This document shows, in pieces, positions 40,107-50,521 of a DNA stretch of 64,000 bases. The notes beneath the pieces were generated by a model. That model had not been told where the DNA came from, did not search any database, and worked only from the letters and a program-made list of their open reading frames with translations. Source of the stretch: Fulvia fulva (lineage: Eukaryota; Ascomycota; Dothideomycetes; Mycosphaerellales; Mycosphaerellaceae); NCBI RefSeq assembly GCF_020509005.1, contig NC_063020.1, positions 2,232,001 through 2,296,000 of the forward strand. The letters run 5' to 3'. The position numbers and the translations under genes were made by a program. Position 1 is the stretch's first letter. Every line of letters starts with the position of its first letter.

Positions 40107-40837
40107 GACTGCCAACGACAAGAAATGGAAAGAAGTCCTGCGCTTACCTTTGCACTGCCGACCAGCAGCATTTATACCACTGCACCCTATATGCACCTCC
40201 ACAGAAGGATCACTGCGGGCACATTGCCTGTGCAGCAGTTCTGCATGACCCGAAAGCAGGCTTCAAGGGACCTTCGGCGTAGATGCGCACGATCATAGGC
40301 GAGAACGCGCGAGCGGCGTGAGCCGATGTTACACAACAGACATCCCTGTCATTGGTTGGAAACGAATGAACGAGGTGGCACTGGGTGGCTAGTGAGCATG
40401 TATCGTACGTAAGTCATCCATAATCCATCAGAGAATAAGACTGCATTCGGTTGCAATCAAGATAGGATTATATGCTGATTACTGATGTGCGGACGGCAGA
40501 ATGATCCGCGTACCGGGACATAGCCTTGCAATGGGCTCTCGCACAGCCCTGTACATGTGAAACATCTGTTCTTGGAACGACTTGATGGTTTGATCGGGAC
40601 TTTGCGTGCTTGTAAGATCCGATTGCATCGTGCTTGCCTACTGTATTCACTTCAATGTTGCCAAGATGTGCTAGTGTGCCACTTTCGCGCTTCGGCTCAA
40701 CGTGCCGAGTGCTCATGCAGGCAGGCGCGACAAACGGCCGCGTTTGCATCTTTGCATCGTCTCCTGCAACTCTGCCACAGAACATCAACACAATAACACC
40801 AAAACCCAACACTGCATACCTTCCACGGACAAGCACG
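40107..40837. other. Divergent promoter region, P450 and F-box gene
   Basis: Holds both promoters. The frame of the F-box gene is open upstream to 40634 but with no homology there, so the region is taken as 5' leader. Confidence 0.4.
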
Positions 40838-41842
40838 ATGGCATCCACCGCCGCCATGACTGCTGTCTTCGGCACTACCGAACTCCTCGAAGACATTCTC
40901 ATCACTGCTACTCTTCAGGGCATGACTCACGAAGAGCTTCTGCTGGCTCAGCGCGTGTCGAGAGATTGGAAGGCGACCATCGAGGGATCACCACTTCTGC
41001 AGAAACTACTTGGCTTCAGGGCCGCCACCACCGATCAAGACTTCGAGTTCCTCTACCAGTGGTCACAAAGGCGACTGTCTCTTGGTGACCTCTCCAGCCA
41101 GACCAGAGAACTGCAATTTGCTGAGCAGAATGGCCGCAGTGTCACCTTCGACGTCTTCGTCAGTCCACTGGTTTCGCGTGTGCTGGATGACTGGCCACTA
41201 GACTTTCCCATCGCAGATAAAGATGGCACACGAGACAGTCGCGATCTCTGCAGCGACGTGGCCCTCCGCAGCTACAAAGGCTATCTTGCCAACACCTTCA
41301 CGTACTTCTCCAGTGAGCGAACACGGCGACAAGATTTGGACAAGCATCACTTCATGAAGACCGGACCCATGCGAGTAAGATTTGAGAAGTGGAACAAGAT
41401 CGAATCTTCGATGCACCGTATGCTGCTCACTCAGCCTCCACCTACTTCGGCCAACCTCGAGTATGATGACAAGCATGGGGAGGATAAAATCAAGATCGTC
41501 AAGAGCCCCACGGGGGTGAAACTCGGCGGCATTTGGCTGGCTGGAATGGAGGTCGACACGCCCTACGATCAGAAGAAAGCCTGCTGGGTGGAAGATGAGT
41601 ACGGCTACGACTCAGACATTGTCGACAAGCTGAAGAACTTCTGGGCGCAGAAAGGAGAAGTCTATGACGGTGAAGATTCAGATGATAGCAACGTCAGTGA
41701 CGAAGACTCTGACGAAGGCTCCGAGGAGGACTGGGAAGACTATTACGGTGGAGACTGGTCGTCTGAAGCGAGCGAGGACGATTGGGAGGACGAGGATTCA
41801 GAAGACAATGATTTGGAGGGCTGGGGTTCAGATGACGATTGA
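40838..41842 (+). CDS. F-box protein with long acidic tail
   Basis: Single exon of 334 residues. The F-box lies at about 7-50: TAVFGTTELLEDILITATLQ and EELLLAQRVSRDWKATIEGS. The start at 40838 puts the F-box at the N-terminus, as in the relative at 31687-32597. The C-terminal 60 residues are almost wholly Asp, Glu, Ser, Trp and Gly (for example EDSDEGSEEDWEDYYGGDW). Acidic tails of this kind also occur in nuclear histone-binding proteins, but no such role is claimed. Predicted SCF adaptor of unknown target. Confidence 0.75.
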   Translation: MASTAAMTAVFGTTELLEDILITATLQGMTHEELLLAQRVSRDWKATIEGSPLLQKLLGFRAATTDQDFEFLYQWSQRRLSLGDLSSQTRELQFAEQNGRSVTFDVFVSPLVSRVLDDWPLDFPIADKDGTRDSRDLCSDVALRSYKGYLANTFTYFSSERTRRQDLDKHHFMKTGPMRVRFEKWNKIESSMHRMLLTQPPPTSANLEYDDKHGEDKIKIVKSPTGVKLGGIWLAGMEVDTPYDQKKACWVEDEYGYDSDIVDKLKNFWAQKGEVYDGEDSDDSNVSDEDSDEGSEEDWEDYYGGDWSSEASEDDWEDEDSEDNDLEGWGSDDD

Positions 41843-42250
41843 TCAGGAGTCAGCACGCGGTCGTCAAAGTCAACAAGCAACGTTCTACGGCATGCGGCGT
41901 CTTGGTGGACGGCACGCGGCGTCTTGGTGAGACGAAAGCGCAAGGCGGTACAGGGTTTAAGCGAATTGCTGGCACGTCTGAATGCATAAACGCACAAGGG
42001 TTGACTGGTCTGCAGAACACAGCTTCTTACTGCACTCGCGAACGTGGCCGTGGCATCGAGATACCCACGAAAGAGTAATCGAAACTGGGTCCGCTGTAAG
42101 TGTCTAGGTCTGCAAGACACTTGCTCCAAGCAGTATATTAAGAGCTATGCAATGGAGCTGCACAATTGGAGAACGTGTTTCATTCAGGTAGTGATCACAC
42201 TATATAGCAGCAGAAGATTGAGCACTCATGTCTGTGAACCAAACTCGACC
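41843..42250. other. Spacer with a short direct duplication
   Basis: Between two same-strand genes. Contains a 22-bp near-perfect direct repeat at 41889-41932 (ACGGCAYGCGGCGTCTTGGT twice). No gene seen. Confidence 0.4.
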
Positions 42251-43045
42251 ATGCCTCTCTTCCGCGCCATCAGTCGTGCGATCTGGTTCACAACGAAATT
42301 CGATGACCCACTCTGTGATGAAGATCTGGTGTCGCATCCAAGTCTGTTGGGCTTAGATGAAAAGCTCCGAAGGCGCATATACCGTGCAAGTCTCATATTG
42401 TCACACTCCACGCACGTTGACAACAAATGGAAGCCTCCAGCCCTGCTCCAGGTCAACCGCAGGATTCGCAACGAGGCATGCGAAATGTTCTATCTCGAAA
42501 ATCATTTCACCATCGCATGTCCACGCTTCAGCAGCAAACTTCTCCTTCGCTTTCTCGAGTATGGCGGTGCTGCACTTTACAGGCGTCGCATGATGCGTGC
42601 GGGCACTATCGAGCAGGACCATGGGGTGGTCGTGCCACGGTGGAGGAATCTGGCGACTTGGCTGAAGCTGTATCACGATAAGAGGGTGCCAGAATTCATC
42701 TACCGACATGCAGATCCGGACCCTCCAGTTCCAAAGCTCGTCGAGCTCGCCTTGAGGACGTTCGACATTGTTGATCAGCTGAAGGGAAGGGGGCACTGGC
42801 TGGCGTACTCTCTATACTGGAGAGTACGAGTACGGTGGCGGAGATCAGGGTTGCGGAGAAGAGAGGGGCGCGTAGAGAGGTGGATGCCTGATAGAACATT
42901 GAGTGGTGCCTCATTTGTTGGTAGTTATGGTGGAGCAGATGGCAGGGACCAGACTGTCGAGGGTTCGCGTCCAGACCTAAGTCGAGGGTGCCGTCCCTGC
43001 CTGTGTCAGCATCAAGCTTTGCAGCTGGCTAGCAAGCTCATGTAG
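42251..43045 (+). CDS. 2EXR-like protein of unknown function
   Basis: Single exon of 264 residues from the ATG at 42251; the frame is open further upstream but without homology. The motif is a weak form of the 2EXR pattern: LLGLDEKLRRRIYRASLILS, then PALLQVNRRIRNEACEMFYL. The second half is rich in Arg (YWRVRVRWRRSGLRRREGR) and may be partly disordered. The last 50 residues are unlike other family members and could be read-through past a lost stop. Function unknown. Confidence 0.6.
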   Translation: MPLFRAISRAIWFTTKFDDPLCDEDLVSHPSLLGLDEKLRRRIYRASLILSHSTHVDNKWKPPALLQVNRRIRNEACEMFYLENHFTIACPRFSSKLLLRFLEYGGAALYRRRMMRAGTIEQDHGVVVPRWRNLATWLKLYHDKRVPEFIYRHADPDPPVPKLVELALRTFDIVDQLKGRGHWLAYSLYWRVRVRWRRSGLRRREGRVERWMPDRTLSGASFVGSYGGADGRDQTVEGSRPDLSRGCRPCLCQHQALQLASKLM

Positions 43046-44487
43046 TACGAAAGCGAACTCTTCAAGTGTGTACGCCTATTCCTGCCAGCCCGAGAACTGG
43101 TGTCCACCCTTCGCCGACTGACGATCCAGGTTATGCCTTTGCCTTGTCGACCTAGAACGGCGGCTCAGGTCTTGGTCGTGCTCGCGTGCGAGGAGTCTGG
43201 TGAAGCGTTGGAGGCAAGGATGTCCAGAATCACATGCCTCGTACACCGTACACTACAGTACGCAGACGGCGGCAGCATCAGCGGGATGAGATGCTTATAG
43301 TCGAATCGTGCATGCTCCGAGGTTGTTGTATCTGTGCCCACGCTTCGCCGGTGCCATTCCCTGCATCGGAGTCATTGTGCGAAGCAGTGAATAGCGAATA
43401 GCGATAAAGCATGAGATGACCGATGCCGCGGTGTCTCGTGGGCACTTTCCTGATGGCACTGTAACAGCCGTTCGGAAAGGCCGCTGACAGCTCGGACCGC
43501 TCGCACACCCTTGCAGATCGATCTGAACCTGGACAGCCACGAGCGCCACGAAGGTTTCTTTTCACCTTACCATCTTGGCCAACATCCACAACGCGTCCAC
43601 CGGCATCCCACCGTCGAATTCTTCTGCTCGTCTATTGATTTCGTATGTCTTCGTATGCTCGTGCTTTCACAAGATATCGTCCCGTCTTTCGCGCTGCCGA
43701 GGCCCATGGTAGAACAGTAGAACTGCCACTCGAAACAACCCTGGAGGCGAGATGCCGCAAACTCAACCCGGGTTGCCTTTCCACAGAGGATGAAGGCGCT
43801 GACGGCAAGAATAGCATCAGCTCAATGTTCACGCAGCAATGTCGAAGAGAACTCAGAGAACGACTGCTAGGAACCCGTGGTCTGCAATAATGGCCGGACA
43901 GCGAGTACGAGCCCACCACTGCGTCCTACTTGGCTGTAGCTTCGAGACAAGTCTGCTTGCTGGGAGGTCCAAGAACAGGAGCTATTAGGAGATTCTCCGA
44001 GGTTGTCCGCGCATTACCAAGCATTCTTCGACCTACGGGGTGCTCCATAGCGCAAAGATGCCACTTCAGGCGACTTCGTGCGACTTCGTCCGATCTCAAA
44101 CGAGACCGTACATCGTGAGCCTAGCATGCTAAGCGAAGACTGCCTCCACTCCAGCTCGCCGGGTGTCATGCAATCTGAATGGTCGTCGACCACTATTCGC
44201 CATCAACGATATCGTTGCTGCGATGGCTCGCCGCTCGCGCAATGGACGCTTAAGCTTATCGTCTTCACGGCAAGTAGAGCCGGATCTCCCTATGGAGGCG
44301 ATATTATCTTGCTATGCCCAAAAGGGTTTGTGGACGATGAATGAAGTGTTAGTTGTCGATCAAGGAAGCCTTCTGGCCGTGCAACCGTACTTCGACTTCA
44401 TGCGGCCAGCGCAGGCATAAGTATAGGTGAGTTCCCATCCTTGTCTTGGTCCATAGATTGAGCCCTACGCAGTATACTCCAGCCAGC
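43046..44487. other. Gene-poor spacer, 1.4 kb
   Basis: Contains ORFs of 81 codons (43645-43890, plus) and 85 codons (44163-44420, plus). Neither has a recognised domain, signal peptide or clear splice partners. They could be small lineage-specific genes or chance. The last 60 bp are the leader of the FAD oxidase. Confidence 0.4.
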
Positions 44488-46068
44488 ATGGTTCTCACTA
44501 CTGTCTTCCGTTTGGTACCCCTCTTGAGTGCTATCTTGGCTCCAGTGCTTGCTGCACCCTCTCCCAATGCCGTGGCAGCATGCGGTGTCATCGAGAGGCA
44601 GTATCCTGCCCAATACGCAGACAATGGTCTTATCAATAGCAACATCAGCGTTGGTCTTGTCCACACACAGCAACGACAAGAGTACTGGTCACTGGCGAAC
44701 GCAGACAACAAGCCAGCATGCATGTTCTTCCCGAAGAACGCCAAGGACATCGCCTTCGCCGTGCAGGTCTTGAACAACTACACAACAGTCCCATGGGCGG
44801 TAAAGGGAGGAGGTCACAATCCCAACCGTGGATACTCTAGTTCACAGGATGGCGTCCGCATTGCTTGTGAGCCCAATATGAAGAGTACGACACTGGACGC
44901 GAACAATTTGGCACACGTCGGACCAGGCTCGAGATGGACTGATGTCGCAACTGCTTTGGACCCGTACAACCGTGCTGTGGTATCTGGTCGTCTTGGACAT
45001 GTCGGTGTTGCCAGCTTGTCCTTGGGTGATGGACTGAGCTTCCTAAGCACCGAGTATGGCTTGACCGCTGATACCATCGCCGGCTACGTCGTGATCACCG
45101 CAGACGGCGTGATCCGCAACGCCAACAAGAACGAAAACTCCGACCTCTTCTACGCCCTCAAAGGCGGAGGCAACCAATTCGCCATCGTCTCCGAATTCAT
45201 CCTCGAGACCTTCGCCATCGGCCAAGTCTGGGGCGGCACCAAGATCTTCGGCAAAGACCAAAAGGATGCACTCCTGAAAGCAACCCACAACCTCGTCTCC
45301 GACTACTACGACCCAAAAGCCGCCGTCATCGTAACCTTCAGCACAACCCTCGACACCCTCGTCGACATCTTCGTCGTCTTCTTCTTCTACAACGGCCCCA
45401 GTCCAGGCAAGATCCTCGACGAATTGAACGCCATCCCCGCCCTCATCGACAGTACAAAGGGGCCGCGATCATACCGCGACTTGATCAACGCCAACTCCGC
45501 CTTCTCCCTCAATGGCATGCGTTATCTCATCCGCACCGGCACCTTCCCCCGCCTCCCCGGTGCAGACGGTCTCGACATCTACAACTACACATTCGACAGC
45601 TGGTACGACGCCGCCAAGAAATACCAACTCACCCAACTCGACAACCTCATCTACAGTCTCGCCTTCCAACCCATCCCGCACCAACTCGCCGCAGCTTCCA
45701 AAAACGCTCCTAATGGTGTGAACCTTCTCGGCCTGGACCCAGCCTATGGCGATAAGTTCTTCATGGAGTACGATGTCTCCTGGTTGGTCGCGCCGACGGA
45801 CAAGTACGCAGCGGATAGTATTACGCAAATGACACAGCCGGCACAGGACTATGCTCGGAGCAAATATGGCAACTCGCCGCCGACGAACTATCAGAGCGGG
45901 GATTTGTCTTTCACGAATTTCAATCCGATGTTTATGAATGATGCTATGTATAATCAGCAGCCGTTGCAGAGTTATGGACAGGGCACGTATCAGAGGTTGA
46001 AGCAGATACAGCAGCAGAGAGATCCGAAGGGGCTGTTTTCGAGGACTGGGGGGTTTAAGTTTATATAG
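44488..46068 (+). CDS. Secreted FAD-linked oxidase (berberine-bridge/VAO-type)
   Basis: Single exon of 526 residues. The ATG at 44488 gives a signal peptide (MVLTTVFRLVPLLSAILAPV ending LAAPSP), so the product should be secreted. The FAD domain shows VPWAVKGGGHNPNRGYSS, where His110 is the residue that binds FAD covalently in this family. The second loop reads SGRLGHVGVASLSLGDGLSF; the Cys that gives a second covalent FAD bond in true berberine-bridge enzymes is absent, so a single bond through His is expected. YALKGGGNQFAIVSEF and the C-terminal berberine-bridge segment (TYQRLKQIQQQRDPKGLFSR) are also present. Such enzymes oxidise sugars, alcohols or secondary metabolites; the substrate is not known. 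Confidence 0.92.
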   Translation: MVLTTVFRLVPLLSAILAPVLAAPSPNAVAACGVIERQYPAQYADNGLINSNISVGLVHTQQRQEYWSLANADNKPACMFFPKNAKDIAFAVQVLNNYTTVPWAVKGGGHNPNRGYSSSQDGVRIACEPNMKSTTLDANNLAHVGPGSRWTDVATALDPYNRAVVSGRLGHVGVASLSLGDGLSFLSTEYGLTADTIAGYVVITADGVIRNANKNENSDLFYALKGGGNQFAIVSEFILETFAIGQVWGGTKIFGKDQKDALLKATHNLVSDYYDPKAAVIVTFSTTLDTLVDIFVVFFFYNGPSPGKILDELNAIPALIDSTKGPRSYRDLINANSAFSLNGMRYLIRTGTFPRLPGADGLDIYNYTFDSWYDAAKKYQLTQLDNLIYSLAFQPIPHQLAAASKNAPNGVNLLGLDPAYGDKFFMEYDVSWLVAPTDKYAADSITQMTQPAQDYARSKYGNSPPTNYQSGDLSFTNFNPMFMNDAMYNQQPLQSYGQGTYQRLKQIQQQRDPKGLFSRTGGFKFI

Positions 46069-47634
46069 TTTAGGACCTGGTGGTGGATCGACAGTATCGT
46101 ACACAGTCTGCAAAGCAGCCATATTCCAGTATTTTACAGTCCCGCTACATTCACCGCTGGGCTCGGTCCTGTGGGCGAGAGACCTATGCCTGAGACATCT
46201 TCCGCAAGGAACATCTTCAGCTACAGCAAGTCACGTATCAGTGCTTCGTACATGCGTTGAAGAACAGGAGCACCTGATGCTGGAGTGTATCTCGTCTGGA
46301 GCATTAGAGAAGGTACATCGTCGCTAAGCATATTAGCAACGTCCTATGATCGAAGCACCCGTTCTTGGTTACACTCACTATCGGTAAAGGTCTGGCATGA
46401 TTATCGTTTGTGCTTATCGCTCGTGGTCGGCTTTGAGCTTCCAGCACGGCCACACTACCGAACTCGAGTGCTGACAGGTTTCTGAGGAAAGTCGTATTGT
46501 CATGCATCGCTTGGCCGCTGAAGTTATTGGGCATGAACAAAGCTCTTATGCTGATTGGTGTATCTGCCACGCCATCAGCCATATGCGGTTGATGTCAAGT
46601 GCTTGTCTCTCACTAGGAGCGGATCGTGTCCATGCAAGCCACAGTCCGATGGACACAAGCAACGTCTCAATCAGTCCGAATGTAAGTTCGAGAGCGGTTT
46701 CAAGATCCATGGTTGCTGGTATGGCGCGTATCTGCATGGAGATGTTGTGAAGATGGACGAAACTGTCGGATGAGGCTGTTTTGAAGAAACGCAACATAGT
46801 CCACTCTTATGCTCCTGCTTTCACCTCCTGAGGCAGCCATTGTTCTCGAAGCCAGGAAGTAGCTCGAATCCTGCTCGCTTTTCTTTAGCCTATGTAGACC
46901 AAGTCAACGGATGAATGGCATCCTACGGCACAGAGTGCTGAACGCTCAACGGAAAGTGAGTCTGACCTTCAATACGTCTCAAAGGATCTCGTAGAGCGGC
47001 TACAAAGCGGCAGTGATGTAAAGAGTGAGAGCAGCTCAAGGCAGACTCTCTCTCATTGGACACACACGGGCAGATGTAGACTAGAGCTTCGCTTTGCCGG
47101 CCTCAGTCTGACAGCCGTGTGGCTACACAGCATGTATAACGCTGGTCCTGTAACCGGGTAGCAGGGCCTCAACAGATTTTCGAAAGACGCTGGCAGACGG
47201 CAAGGAAATCGACACTTACAGTTGCGGACCATGTAGAAAATGGAGTAAACGGCACATTGGCGTCGAAATGCGCATGCCCAGTGGTACTGACTCGTCTGGA
47301 TGTCTATCACAGTCGATATCAATCCGTCGTGTCGCTGCAGAGTCGACGATGCCATTATCAACACCGGGGCCCTCTCCTCAACGAACGAAGCCCAACGCAA
47401 GGCTGATGAACGTTGCGAACCGTGAATGTATCTTCAAACAATAGCTACAAATATAAAGCTGTGCTGTCATTGCGAGGCAACGTGCGGAGAAGCGAACTTG
47501 TGCAACACACCGTCGCTTGTAGGCGCAGAATCTGGTCAGTATACCTTTTGTAATCGCTCTTAGTCATGGCCAGAGCTCTGATGCTTAGCCACAGAATACC
47601 ATGCGCTAGCAGACTGCCGCAAGGGATTCCAATG
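46069..47634. other. Gene-poor spacer, 1.6 kb
   Basis: Between convergent genes (FAD oxidase and 2EXR-type gene at 47635). Several ORFs of 60-115 codons on both strands, none with recognised content. No repeat found. Confidence 0.4.
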
Positions 47635-48654
47635 TTATGTCAGCAACGCCCCCCTGTGGTCCTCTGGAGCCAGTGCCGGTAGTTGGGGCTCCACAGACTG
47701 CCATTCTTGCAGTCTTGCTTCCTCTGCGCGAAGCAACTGTAATTGCATTCTGGCATCCTGAACGGAGTGGCGAGCCATGAAACCGCTAATGTCCTGTGTC
47801 AATGCCTCGTATGAAGCTCCCGGATCACGACCTTCAGCAAGATCGTCTTCGACATCCTGCCAAAGTTCAGCTACTCGCTGGAAGATTACAAGCCATAGGA
47901 CCGAGTGTCGAGCGCAATGCAGTAGATACAGCTTGTCTGGGAGTGCTCTATCCATATCATCTCGAAGATATTCCAGCAGTGCCTTCTCCTCCGGTACGCC
48001 GAATAGTCCGAGCGACTCCAGTGCTGAGAAACGATTCCAGATATAATTGAGCGGTGAGTCGGTGAATGTGATTGACGGAGCAGGAGGCAGCAGGCCAGAG
48101 GTAAACTGATACTTGCCAATACCAATACATGTCATTTGGCAGCCGGCCCTAGAATAGACATTTGTGCTGCCGATGCCTTCAATAGTCGCCTTGATGAAGC
48201 CAAACTCGCGCTGATGGTGATGGTAGTCAATGACCGCGGTCTGCAAACGCGGCAGGTGCGATAGGGCTTCAATAAAGCCATCGGCTGAGGGATGGCAGGA
48301 GCGACAGCATCCAGGTAAGACCATGTTGTTGCCGCTCAAGAATGAAGAGCATCTGATGGATTGGCCGAAGTGTTTGACTAGAAGATGCCGTACTTGATCT
48401 CGCCGGATCGGTGTCTGAAGCTGCGAGTCCGGCCATTCGCAGAAGTCGTTGCGCGTAGCGAGAATGATGTTGAGGTCGAAGAAGACTGGTAATGCTTCAC
48501 TGTGAATTTGACGGTTTGCTCGCAAGACGCTGGTATTCTTTGCGCCGGCCACGACTTGTCGCAACTTCAGTGGCCGTTGGAAGGCGAGGATGTGTTCGTA
48601 GATCTGTACTCTGAGCTCCGCTGGTAGGCGGGTGAGGAAGAAGCACTCTGCCAT
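47635..48654 (-). CDS. 2EXR/F-box-type protein of unknown function
   Basis: Single exon of 339 residues. The family motif is at the very N-terminus: FFLTRLPAELRVQIYEHILA, then TSVLRANRQIHSEALPVFFD. A second conserved-looking part has PGCCRSCHPSADGFIEALSH, with three close Cys. The C-terminal 60 residues form a Gln/Glu/Leu-rich helix (QDARMQLQLLRAEEARLQEW). Start is firm because the motif would otherwise be cut. Function unknown. Confidence 0.78.
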   Translation of the reverse strand: MAECFFLTRLPAELRVQIYEHILAFQRPLKLRQVVAGAKNTSVLRANRQIHSEALPVFFDLNIILATRNDFCEWPDSQLQTPIRRDQVRHLLVKHFGQSIRCSSFLSGNNMVLPGCCRSCHPSADGFIEALSHLPRLQTAVIDYHHHQREFGFIKATIEGIGSTNVYSRAGCQMTCIGIGKYQFTSGLLPPAPSITFTDSPLNYIWNRFSALESLGLFGVPEEKALLEYLRDDMDRALPDKLYLLHCARHSVLWLVIFQRVAELWQDVEDDLAEGRDPGASYEALTQDISGFMARHSVQDARMQLQLLRAEEARLQEWQSVEPQLPALAPEDHRGALLT

Positions 48655-49241
48655 GTTGTATGAGTTGATGGTCAGAGATGCTATGCACGTGGCTGTGTTG
48701 TCGGTGGTTAGATGTCAGTGCAGAGTGCAGATAGTGACTTGCAGGGTCTCCGCGATAGGAGCTAGGACGAAAGGAAAGGGCCAATGATGGTCGTGCTTAC
48801 TCTGCTGGGCGCTGCTTTAGATAAGGTATGACTTGCATCAGATATGGTGGCAGAAGATGGTCAACAACGTGATTGCAGGACGTATCGCTGAAAGTATGAG
48901 GCAAAGGTGTGGTCATGGACATTTTGGTTCACGCCAACACGTGATGATGCTCACGCTTGTGCGGTTGCTAGGGAGAAAGAGCGGCGGAGAATGCTCCGCC
49001 ATGATCGTCGCCATCGGCTTTAAGATCAGCTTCCTGCAGGGACGTTCATTGTGCCTGAATCTAGTGCCATCATCACATCTCGTCACTGGTTGACGGGCGA
49101 TGCATGTCTGGCGCTCGGGTCTGAGAGCTACACAAAGCTGCCCAAACATCAACACCTCCTGACCTGAACCTCCACTTGCGGCCTGGCTGCAAGTAAACAT
49201 CACCGCACAGCGCAGCAGGCGCAGCAGGCGCAGCAGGCGTT
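48655..49241. other. Divergent promoter region with a 9-bp repeat
   Basis: Between the 2EXR-type gene (minus) and HYM1 (plus). Contains the three-copy repeat at 49211-49237 directly before the HYM1 start. Confidence 0.45.
49211..49237 (+). repeat. CGCAGCAGG x3 just upstream of HYM1 ATG
   Basis: Three perfect 9-bp copies end five bases before the ATG at 49242, so they lie in the 5' leader. They contain no ATG. Confidence 0.85.
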
Positions 49242-50521
49242 ATGGCGTTTCTCTTTGGACGCAAGCGCCAGACCGCAGCGGACCTCGTCAGGGCGACGGG
49301 AGAACTGCTGCAGAGACTCACCAATGAAGAGAAGGGCCAACAGACAGGAAAGGTGCCTACCAACACATGACCAAACAACTCGAGTTACACCGACTGACGA
49401 TCTCAGGTCGAGGAAGAGCTGGCCCGGAATCTCTCCCAGATGAAAGTGACCCTGCAAGGTACACCGGAAGCAGAAGCGCAACCCGAGCAGATATACCAGC
49501 TCGTCACAGCAGCACTCTCCGAGAGTCTTCTGCCACAACTCGTCGAAAACATACACCGATTGCCATTCGAAGCCCGCAAAGACACGCAAACGATCATCTC
49601 GAATGTTTTCCGGTTTAGAAGTCCTGGAAGCACATCGAATGAGCCCGATGCTCTCAAAGAGATTCTGCGACAACAACCCGAGATTGTGGTCGCTCTCTGC
49701 AATGGCTACGAGCGGAGAGAAAGTGCTTCACCGTGTGGTGGAATCTTGAAAGAGGCGTTGAAGTGGGATGCGGTTGCTGCAGTGATACTGTTCGACGAGC
49801 CCACTGCAAACGGGCGCATCGACATCTACGACATCGACTTGAGCCGACAGGCGAGCGGGAATGGGGTATTCTGGAAGTTCTTCACCTGGATCGACAAGTC
49901 AAGCTTCGAAGTCAGCGCGGATGCGTTTGATTGCTTCAGGTTGATCTTGACGAAGCATAAACAAATCGTGTCGCAGTTCATCAACACGAACTTTGACATG
50001 TTCTTCCAACGGTACAACGATATTCTGATCAAGTCGGACAGCTATGTGACGAAGAGGCAATCGATCAAATTGCTGGGAGAGGTTCTGCTGGATAGACAGT
50101 TCTACGAAGTCATGACCCGATATGTGGCATCGGGAGACAACCTCAAGCTCGTCATGTGGCAATTGAAGGACGACCGGCGCATGGTGCAGTATGAAGCCTT
50201 CCACGTCTTCAAGGTAAGCTCGACCTCGATCCACCTCGACCGCTTCGCTAACCACAATTACAGATATTCGCAGCCAACCCCAACAAATCAACAGAGGTCC
50301 AGAAGTTCCTGATCATGAACAAACAACGCCTTCTGAAGTTCCTCCCACGATTTCTGGAGGACCGTACGGATGATGATCAGTTCAACGACGAGAAGGCATG
50401 GCTGGTGAAGGCGATTGGAAACCTCCCTGACACTACAGCTGGTATTCGAACGCCAAGTACACCGCAGCAACAGACGGGTGGGACTACGCCTCAACCGAAC
50501 AGCACGCAGGTACGATCGTGA
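49242..50521 (+). CDS. HYM1: Mo25-family scaffold HYM1
   Basis: Three exons, 49242-49352, 49407-50213 and 50264-50521 (introns of 54 and 50 bp), 391 residues. The spliced start reads MAFLFGRKRQTAADLVRATG, then VEEELARNLSQMKVTLQGTP, the standard opening of Mo25/Hym1 proteins. The body consists of helical repeats with WKFFTWIDKSSFEVSADAFD and NFDMFFQRYNDILIKSDSYV. The end, FAANPNKSTEVQKFLIMNKQ and onward, is the conserved peptide-binding region, followed by a Pro/Thr/Gln-rich tail. Hym1 is the scaffold of the RAM/MOR pathway that supports the NDR kinase Cbk1/COT1 and its upstream Ste20-type kinase in polar growth and cell separation. A final extra intron after 50511 is possible, since GTACGA follows CAG there. 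Confidence 0.95.

Noticed and set aside
44163..44420. 85-codon ORF upstream of the FAD oxidase
   Set aside because: Too short, no recognisable features and overlapping frames on the same strand.
38499..46068. A secondary-metabolite cluster suggested by the P450 and the FAD oxidase
   Set aside because: No polyketide, peptide or terpene synthase, transporter or cluster regulator is present, and F-box/2EXR genes lie between the two.
47053..47400. 115-codon minus-strand ORF in the 46-47.6 kb spacer
   Set aside because: No homology and irregular composition.
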